Below, piece after piece: positions 6,878 to 10,489 of a DNA stretch of 10,489 nucleotides. The notes under the pieces are model-generated. The model was not told where the DNA came from, ran no database searches, and saw only the letters and a program-made list of their open reading frames with translations. The position numbers were made by a program, and so were the translations under genes. Positions within the stretch are counted from its first letter, which is position 1, and each line of letters begins with the position of its first letter. The stretch is from positions 1 through 10,489 of the forward strand of contig JAJZGN010000055.1 in the NCBI GenBank assembly GCA_021798435.1, written 5' to 3'. The stretch is from a bacterium (lineage in GTDB: Bacteria > Chloroflexota > Dormibacteria > Aeolococcales > Bog-877).

Positions 6878-6886
6878 ATCCTACCA
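6878..6886 (-). promoter_or_regulatory. putative extended -10 promoter of the protease gene
   Basis: On the minus strand TGGTAGGAT is a TGn-extended -10 element (TAGGAT at 6883-6878). Initiation about seven bases later would give a leader of about 20 nt containing the AGGAGG in front of the GTG at 6851. No good -35 is visible. If real, it rules out the in-frame GTG farther upstream as the start. Confidence 0.35.
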
Positions 6887-6929
6887 CCGCCCTGCTGCAC
6901 TCCGGTTTGCAGGTTAACTCCCGAAACCT

Positions 6930-6945
6930 CCTCCAGGGCCGGAGG
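6930..6945 (-). terminator. small hairpin just after tRNA-Leu
   Basis: CCTCC and GGAGG form a 5-bp stem with a 6-base loop starting four bases after the tRNA 3' end, followed by AGGTTT on the minus strand. The T-run is minimal. It could end the tRNA transcript or mark its 3' processing region, but the evidence is weak. Confidence 0.2.
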
Positions 6946-6948
6946 TAG

Positions 6949-7032
6949 TGCCGGGAGCGGGACTCGAACCCGCACGCAGTGACCTGCACAGCGCCCTGAA
7001 CGCTGCGTGTCTACCAGTTTCACCATCCCGGC
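6949..7032 (-). tRNA. tRNA-Leu (anticodon CAG)
   Basis: An 84-nt class II tRNA folds fully. The acceptor stem is GCCGGGA pairing with TCCCGGC, followed by discriminator A, as expected for leucine. There is a D-arm with GG in the loop, an anticodon stem CAGCG/CGCTG with the 7-base loop TTCAGGG, and a long variable arm with stem GCAG/CTGC. The T-arm is GCGGG, then TTCGAGT, then CCCGC. The anticodon CAG (6998-6996) reads CUG, the leucine codon that dominates in GC-rich genes like those here. The 3' CCA is not encoded (the next bases are CTA), so it must be added by a CCA-adding enzyme. Confidence 0.97.
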
Positions 7033-7043
7033 CGGGCCCGCCC

Positions 7044-7049
7044 ATCGTA
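7044..7049 (-). promoter_or_regulatory. possible -10 element of tRNA-Leu
   Basis: TACGAT on the minus strand sits 11 bases upstream of the mature tRNA 5' end, a distance that would give a leader of only about four to five bases. No recognisable -35 hexamer is seen 16-18 bases upstream. The tRNA might instead be read through from the solute-binding protein gene, whose stop is 51 bases upstream of the tRNA. Confidence 0.25.
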
Positions 7050-7083
7050 CCGGATGAGGGCTTCAGGCTCGAGCGCCGCCAGC

Positions 7084-8712
7084 TCATCCGGTCCACTCCG
7101 CGACATTGGTGAAGAGCTGGGCGGGGTCGCCTACCGAAGGCATGCCCGGGGTGTGGGCGGCGCTCAGGTGGGCATACACCAGCTCTGGGGTGTAGAGGAA
7201 CACCGCTGGCATGGCAGCTCCGAGCTCCTGAACCACCACTCGGTAGGCAGCGATGCGGCCGGGCAGGGAGGTGGCGGTGGCCAGCTGGTCGATGGCGTGG
7301 GTCAGGATGGGGTCCTCGGCCCCCTGGCCGAGGTTGGCACCGCCGACGCCACCGCCGCCGAACAGACCGGAGATGTCGAGAGTGGGTCCGTTGTCGAAGC
7401 CCACCAGGGCCATCTGGAAGTCCCCCCTGCTGAGCTGGGCGGTGAGGAAGGAGGCCGCCGGGTACTCGGCGACGCTCACTGGGATCCCCGCTGACCCGAG
7501 CTGGGTGGCCAATACGCGAGCCACGGCGGTGAGAGGCTCAACGTCAGGCACGGAGAGGCGCAGCTGCAATGGGCGGCCGCCGGCCTCGTAGAGGCCGACC
7601 GGTGGGGTTCGCCGGTACCCCGCTGACGCCAGCAGCCCGCCCGCCGACCCTGCCGGCAGGTTGCGCGGGGTGACGGCGCCGGCCCAGCTGATCGAGTCGG
7701 GCAGCGGTCCGACCTGCGGCCGTCCCATGCCGGGCAGGGCACGGGCGATGAGCTGGTTCCGGTCGACGATGGCGGCCACCCCCCGGCGGATGGCCTGGTC
7801 GCTGAGGGGCGGGCTGGACTGGTTGAAGAGCAGCTCCACGAAGGAGTAGGTCAGGATGTGCTCGCGCACCGCCGTGCGGGGCAGTCCCGCGAGCTCGGAG
7901 CTGGTGGCGAGGAGCCAGCCGTCGACTTTGCCGGCGGCCATCTGGGCGGCCACGGCGGCGCCGCTGGGGTCGAGCTGGATGACAAAGCGCGAGATGTGCG
8001 GACGGGGTTGATAGTTCGGATTGCGCCCCAGGACAACCTGGTCGGGCAGGTTGGCCTTCAGGGTGAAGGGGCCGGCAGCGGGAGGGAACGGTCCCGTGGG
8101 CCTGAGCCCCTCGCGAAGGTAACGGCCGGGCTGGTCGTGGTAGGGAGCCTCGGGCAGGATGGGCAGCTCTGCAGTGGTCGCGAAGTTGGGGGCAGGCCCG
8201 GGCAGGATGAAGGTCCCGGACCAGTAGGAGTTGGCCTCCAAGGTGATCCCGAGCCAGGGGGCGGCCAGGGATGGGTCAGGGAAGGTGGCCGCCTGCATCA
8301 CCGCCAGGGTGAAGCCGACATCTCTCGTGGTGATCGGCGCTCCGTCGGACCAGCGCCCGTCCCGGGGCAGGGTGAAGCTCCAGCGGGAACCGTTGGCCTC
8401 GGACCGGAATGAGCTGGCCAGTCCCAGTCGCGGCGATCCGGCGGGGCCGGGCCCAGTGAGCCCGGGGGCGCTCAAGGCGGCCACCGTGGTCGCCACCGGG
8501 CTGGTGGGGGCCAGAAGGGAGCTGAGGGGAGAGGGGCCGGTCGGAGCGACCAGTCCCTCGGTGAAGATTTGGTTCGATGTCTGCTGGAGGACGCCCATCC
8601 CGAGGGCGCCGACCCCCACCATCAGCAGCGCGGCAGCGGCCCCCAGGGCGGGCAACCGGAGCGGGTGGCGGCGGCGGTCGAAAGCGCCGGATAGGCTGAG
8701 GTGGTCCCTCAG
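7084..8712 (-). CDS. ABC transporter solute-binding protein, family 5 (peptide type)
   Basis: Family 5 solute-binding proteins capture oligopeptides or other small molecules outside the membrane and hand them to an ABC permease. From the chosen start the protein has 542 residues, the family's normal length. An arginine/histidine-rich N-terminus (1-20) precedes a hydrophobic segment (about 20-42). Family motifs follow: FTEGLVAPTGPSPLSSL near 50-66, WSFTLPRDGRWSDGAPIT at 111-128, PTGPFPPAAGPFTLK at 205-219, and LLFNQSSPPLSDQAIRRGV at 294-312. No lipobox cysteine is present, so it is either secreted or held by its N-terminal helix. The start is uncertain. A CTG overlapping the secG stop (CTGA) gives a sensible signal/anchor, a TTG at 8655 would remove its charged part, and an ATG at 8955 would swallow secG in another frame. 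No permease or ATPase genes are nearby, and the ligand is unknown. Confidence 0.85.
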   Translation of the reverse strand: MRDHLSLSGAFDRRRHPLRLPALGAAAALLMVGVGALGMGVLQQTSNQIFTEGLVAPTGPSPLSSLLAPTSPVATTVAALSAPGLTGPGPAGSPRLGLASSFRSEANGSRWSFTLPRDGRWSDGAPITTRDVGFTLAVMQAATFPDPSLAAPWLGITLEANSYWSGTFILPGPAPNFATTAELPILPEAPYHDQPGRYLREGLRPTGPFPPAAGPFTLKANLPDQVVLGRNPNYQPRPHISRFVIQLDPSGAAVAAQMAAGKVDGWLLATSSELAGLPRTAVREHILTYSFVELLFNQSSPPLSDQAIRRGVAAIVDRNQLIARALPGMGRPQVGPLPDSISWAGAVTPRNLPAGSAGGLLASAGYRRTPPVGLYEAGGRPLQLRLSVPDVEPLTAVARVLATQLGSAGIPVSVAEYPAASFLTAQLSRGDFQMALVGFDNGPTLDISGLFGGGGVGGANLGQGAEDPILTHAIDQLATATSLPGRIAAYRVVVQELGAAMPAVFLYTPELVYAHLSAAHTPGMPSVGDPAQLFTNVAEWTG

Positions 8713-8939
8713 CCGACCCGGATCTGGATGATGGCCACCAGGGCGAAGGCCGCCGTCAGCCAGATCGAGGCGCGGAAAAGCCCCTTCTCCAGTCCGCGGC
8801 GAGTCCGGTACCCGCCCCCCATGTCCGTGCCCCCGCCGATGGTGCCGCCAAGGCCGCTGGACTTGGGCGTCTGGAGCAGGACGGTGATCATCACCAGGAC
8901 TGCCAGAACCACCTCGAGGACGGTCACCACGGTCTTCAT
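8709..8939 (-). CDS. secG: preprotein translocase subunit SecG
   Basis: SecG is the small third subunit of the SecYEG channel and helps SecA-driven protein export across the cytoplasmic membrane. The 76-residue protein has two membrane helices (about residues 4-22 and 57-74). Between them is the family's conserved loop, ITVLLQTPKSSGLGGTIGGG, which is glycine-rich and carries the typical LLQ-x-x-K-x-x-GLG pattern. The ATG shares one base with the stop of the JAMM peptidase gene (TGATG), and GGAGAG lies just upstream at suitable spacing. Its stop overlaps the possible CTG start of the solute-binding protein gene. It has no promoter of its own that I can see and is probably co-transcribed from cysM. 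Confidence 0.93.
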   Translation of the reverse strand: MKTVVTVLEVVLAVLVMITVLLQTPKSSGLGGTIGGGTDMGGGYRTRRGLEKGLFRASIWLTAAFALVAIIQIRVG

Positions 8940-9433
8940 CAGCTCTCCACCACAACGCCCGGGGGATTATAGCCCGGCCTGCGAGGGTCCCCTTCGCCGG
9001 TCGTTAGCTCCTCGAACTCGGCTCCCTCGTCCGGGCCGGCGAGGACCCAGGCTGTCGCCCGCCTCATGGCCCCCTGGTCCACGGCGCAGACCACGTACAA
9101 GTAGCCGGGCCAGGCGTGGTCACGATCGAACTGGCTGGGACGGGCCGGGTGGTCCGGGTGGGTGTGGAAGAAGCCCAGGACCTCCTCCCCCCGGGACCGG
9201 CAGGCCCGCTCGGCGGCGATGATGTCGCGGGGGTCAAGCTCGTAGCGGTCGTGGCGCCGGTCCTCGACCAGGTTGTGGCCCGGGAAAACCTCCGACACCT
9301 CCCAGCCGCCGTCCCGGGCTCGGCCCCCGAGGACCCCGCAGCCCTCGAAGGGGTAGGCGGACTCGGCCAGCTCGCGCATCCGCTCCCACTGGCCCTCAGC
9401 GAACTTCAGCTCCCGCGACCCGGCCTCGCTCAT
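8939..9433 (-). CDS. mec: JAMM/MPN+ metallopeptidase, Mec-like
   Basis: Bacterial JAMM peptidases next to cysM, known from Mycobacterium tuberculosis Mec, release cysteine from the C-terminus of the sulfur-carrier protein CysO with the help of zinc. The 164-residue protein has the catalytic glutamate in YPFEGCGVLGG (E30). It also has the complete zinc motif H-x-H-x7-S-x2-D in FHTHPDHPARPSQFD (H90, H92, S100, D103), so it is predicted active. I chose the ATG at 9433, which overlaps the cysM stop as ATGA; the open frame extends upstream inside cysM but without family similarity. The stop shares a base with the secG start. No CysO-like gene is present in the window, so the gene name rests on fold and neighbourhood; another ubiquitin-like substrate is possible. 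Confidence 0.85.
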   Translation of the reverse strand: MSEAGSRELKFAEGQWERMRELAESAYPFEGCGVLGGRARDGGWEVSEVFPGHNLVEDRRHDRYELDPRDIIAAERACRSRGEEVLGFFHTHPDHPARPSQFDRDHAWPGYLYVVCAVDQGAMRRATAWVLAGPDEGAEFEELTTGEGDPRRPGYNPPGVVVES

Positions 9434-10374
9434 ACTCCCCCGTACAACCCTCCGCTCAGATAGCGGTCGCCGCCGTCGGCGAAGATCAGGACAGCCACGC
9501 CCTCCCGCACCCCGCCCTGGATCAGCTGGAGGACTCCCCAGAGGGCCAGGCCTGACGAGTGTCCGCCCAGCAGCCCCTCCTCGCGGGCCAGCCGCCGGGC
9601 CAGGTCGTAGGACTCCCCGGTGGGCCCCAGGAGGTGCCGGTCGGCCAACCCGGGGTCGTAGATGCCGGGCACGATGGCGCTGGCCATGTGCTTCAAGCCC
9701 TCGAGTCCGTGGAAGGGATCGTCGGGCTCCAGGCTGATGCATTCCACCTCGGGGTTCAGCTCCTTGAGTCTCCGGCTGGTCCCCATGAAGGTGCCGCTGG
9801 TACCGAGGCCCGCGAGGAAGTGGGTCACCCCTCCCCGGGTCTGCTCCCAGATCTCTGGACCCGTCGACTCGTAGTGGGCCCGCCAGTTGGCCGGGTTGTT
9901 GTACTGGTCAGGGTAGAAGTAGCGGTCCCGATCCTCGAGCAGGAGCTCCCGGCAGAGCCGGATGGCGCCGTCCGAACCCTCCATGGGGTCACTCAGAACC
10001 AGCTCGGCCCCGTAGGCACGCATCAGCTGCTTGCGTTCCTCGGTGACATTGGCGGGCACCACCAGGCGCACCGGGTGGCCGAGTGCCGCCCCCAACATCG
10101 CGTAGGCGACCCCGGTGTTGCCGCTGGTGCTGTCGATGATCGTCTTGCCGCGGGTGAGACGCCCCTGGCGGATCCCCTCCCGGAGCATCCAGAGGGCAGG
10201 CCGGTCCTTGACCGATCCCCCTGGGTTCTGGAACTCGGCCTTGGCATAGACCTCGAGATCGGGTGCCAGCTCCTCGAACAGGTGCAGGCGGATGAGAGGG
10301 GTGCCGCCGACCAGGTCGACCACGCTCCGGTCATCCCCTCGCGGCGCCAGTTGCAGGCGACGGTCGCTCACCAC
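9430..10374 (-). CDS. cysM: PLP-dependent cysteine synthase, CysM type
   Basis: This fold-type II PLP enzyme forms cysteine from an activated serine (O-acetyl- or O-phosphoserine) and a sulfur donor, either sulfide or a sulfur-carrier thiocarboxylate. The 314-residue protein shows VGGTPLIRL, the PLP lysine in NPGGSVKDR (K56 from this start), the substrate loop STSGNTG, the phosphate-binding AGLGTSGTFMGT, EPDDPFHGLEGLKHM, and HSSG with the serine expected near the pyridine nitrogen. It ends at DGGDRYLSGGLYGGV and lacks the C-terminal tail of mycobacterial CysM. The position of the mycobacterial O-phosphoserine-binding arginine appears to be aspartate here (EPD instead of EPR), so acceptor preference is open. 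I chose the GTG at 10374 because a -10 element ends seven bases upstream, suggesting leaderless translation. GTG at 10383 overlaps that element but is possible. It overlaps mec by four bases. Confidence 0.93.
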   Translation of the reverse strand: MVSDRRLQLAPRGDDRSVVDLVGGTPLIRLHLFEELAPDLEVYAKAEFQNPGGSVKDRPALWMLREGIRQGRLTRGKTIIDSTSGNTGVAYAMLGAALGHPVRLVVPANVTEERKQLMRAYGAELVLSDPMEGSDGAIRLCRELLLEDRDRYFYPDQYNNPANWRAHYESTGPEIWEQTRGGVTHFLAGLGTSGTFMGTSRRLKELNPEVECISLEPDDPFHGLEGLKHMASAIVPGIYDPGLADRHLLGPTGESYDLARRLAREEGLLGGHSSGLALWGVLQLIQGGVREGVAVLIFADGGDRYLSGGLYGGV

Positions 10375-10381
10375 AATTCCC

Positions 10382-10409
10382 ACTTTACCAGTCGGATTAA
10401 GCCAGTCGG
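10382..10409 (-). promoter_or_regulatory. cysM promoter with CCGACTGG direct repeats
   Basis: On the minus strand two perfect copies of CCGACTGG (10409-10402 and 10395-10388) are separated by CTTAAT. The second runs straight into TAAAGT (10387-10382), making TGG-TAAAGT an extended -10. Seven bases later comes the GTG at 10374. The first repeat occupies the -35 position, where no TTGACA-like hexamer exists, so an activator or alternative sigma factor might read the repeats. The pattern is directly visible; the regulatory role is inferred. Confidence 0.5.
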
Positions 10410-10438
10410 CGCCACCGGGCGGCGGGACTAGACTGGCT
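10400..10438. repeat. 8-bp inverted repeat upstream of cysM
   Basis: AGCCAGTC at 10400-10407 is matched by its exact reverse complement GACTGGCT at 10431-10438, with 23 bases between. The left arm overlaps the upstream CCGACTGG direct repeat, so the core CCAGTC/GACTGG occurs three times in about 50 bases. This arrangement suits a dimeric regulator. On the plus strand TAGACT (10428-10433) within the right part could be the -10 of a divergent transcript. Confidence 0.45.
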
Positions 10439-10489
10439 CGCGGAGCAGATGAGGTGGTCGAGAGCCCGGCTGCGGGCGCCGCGGATGTC

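Noticed and set aside
6754..7096. Minus-strand short frames across 6754-7026 and 6914-7096
   Set aside because: They read through the tRNA-Leu gene, and the first also runs into the protease N-terminus in another frame, so they are artefacts.
8940..8955. ATG at 8955 as start of the solute-binding protein
   Set aside because: It would make the first 80 or so residues overlap all of secG in another frame, with an Arg/Gly/His-rich sequence unlike any signal peptide.

Overview
The window is gene-dense, very GC-rich by eye, and almost entirely coded on the minus strand. The organism is best described as a high-GC bacterium with an actinobacterial flavour, possibly an Acidimicrobiia-like lineage. 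The support is: a cysM-mec pair of the mycobacterial kind, many overlapping GTG/TTG starts, a tRNA-Leu gene without encoded CCA, and a probable leaderless start at cysM. A dedicated trpF argues against the classical actinobacteria that use the bifunctional PriA, such as Mycobacterium and Streptomyces. This taxonomy is inference only.

Reading the minus strand from the right edge (10489) to the left, block 1 (about 10440 to 7084) is cysM, then a JAMM peptidase (mec-like), then secG, then a family 5 solute-binding protein. Each pair of genes overlaps by 1 to 4 bases, so the block looks translationally coupled. Upstream of cysM lies a compact regulatory region with 8-bp direct repeats, an inverted repeat and an extended -10. 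Block 2 (7032 to 5913) is tRNA-Leu(CAG) followed by a membrane-anchored trypsin-like (HtrA-related) protease without a PDZ domain. Next comes a 422-bp non-coding stretch (5491-5912) that holds a likely promoter and small inverted repeats.

Block 3 (5490 to the left edge) is a run of seven genes: UDP-sulfoquinovose synthase (SQD1/SqdB type), thioredoxin reductase (trxB), PduO-type cob(I)alamin adenosyltransferase, acylphosphatase, trpC, trpF and trpB, which is cut by the window edge. The largest gap in this run is 66 bp and most junctions are stop/start overlaps, so it could be one long transcript.

Functionally, three genes touch sulfur chemistry (cysM, mec, sulfoquinovose synthase), with thioredoxin reductase next to them. 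The trpC-F-B genes make indole-glycerol phosphate and tryptophan. SecG and the protease belong to protein export and envelope quality control. I found no mobile element, CRISPR array, phage gene or obviously novel multi-gene system. The items most worth checking are the missing CysO between cysM and mec, the sulfoquinovose synthase placed in front of a trxB-trp run without a sulfolipid glycosyltransferase, and the repeat-rich cysM promoter.
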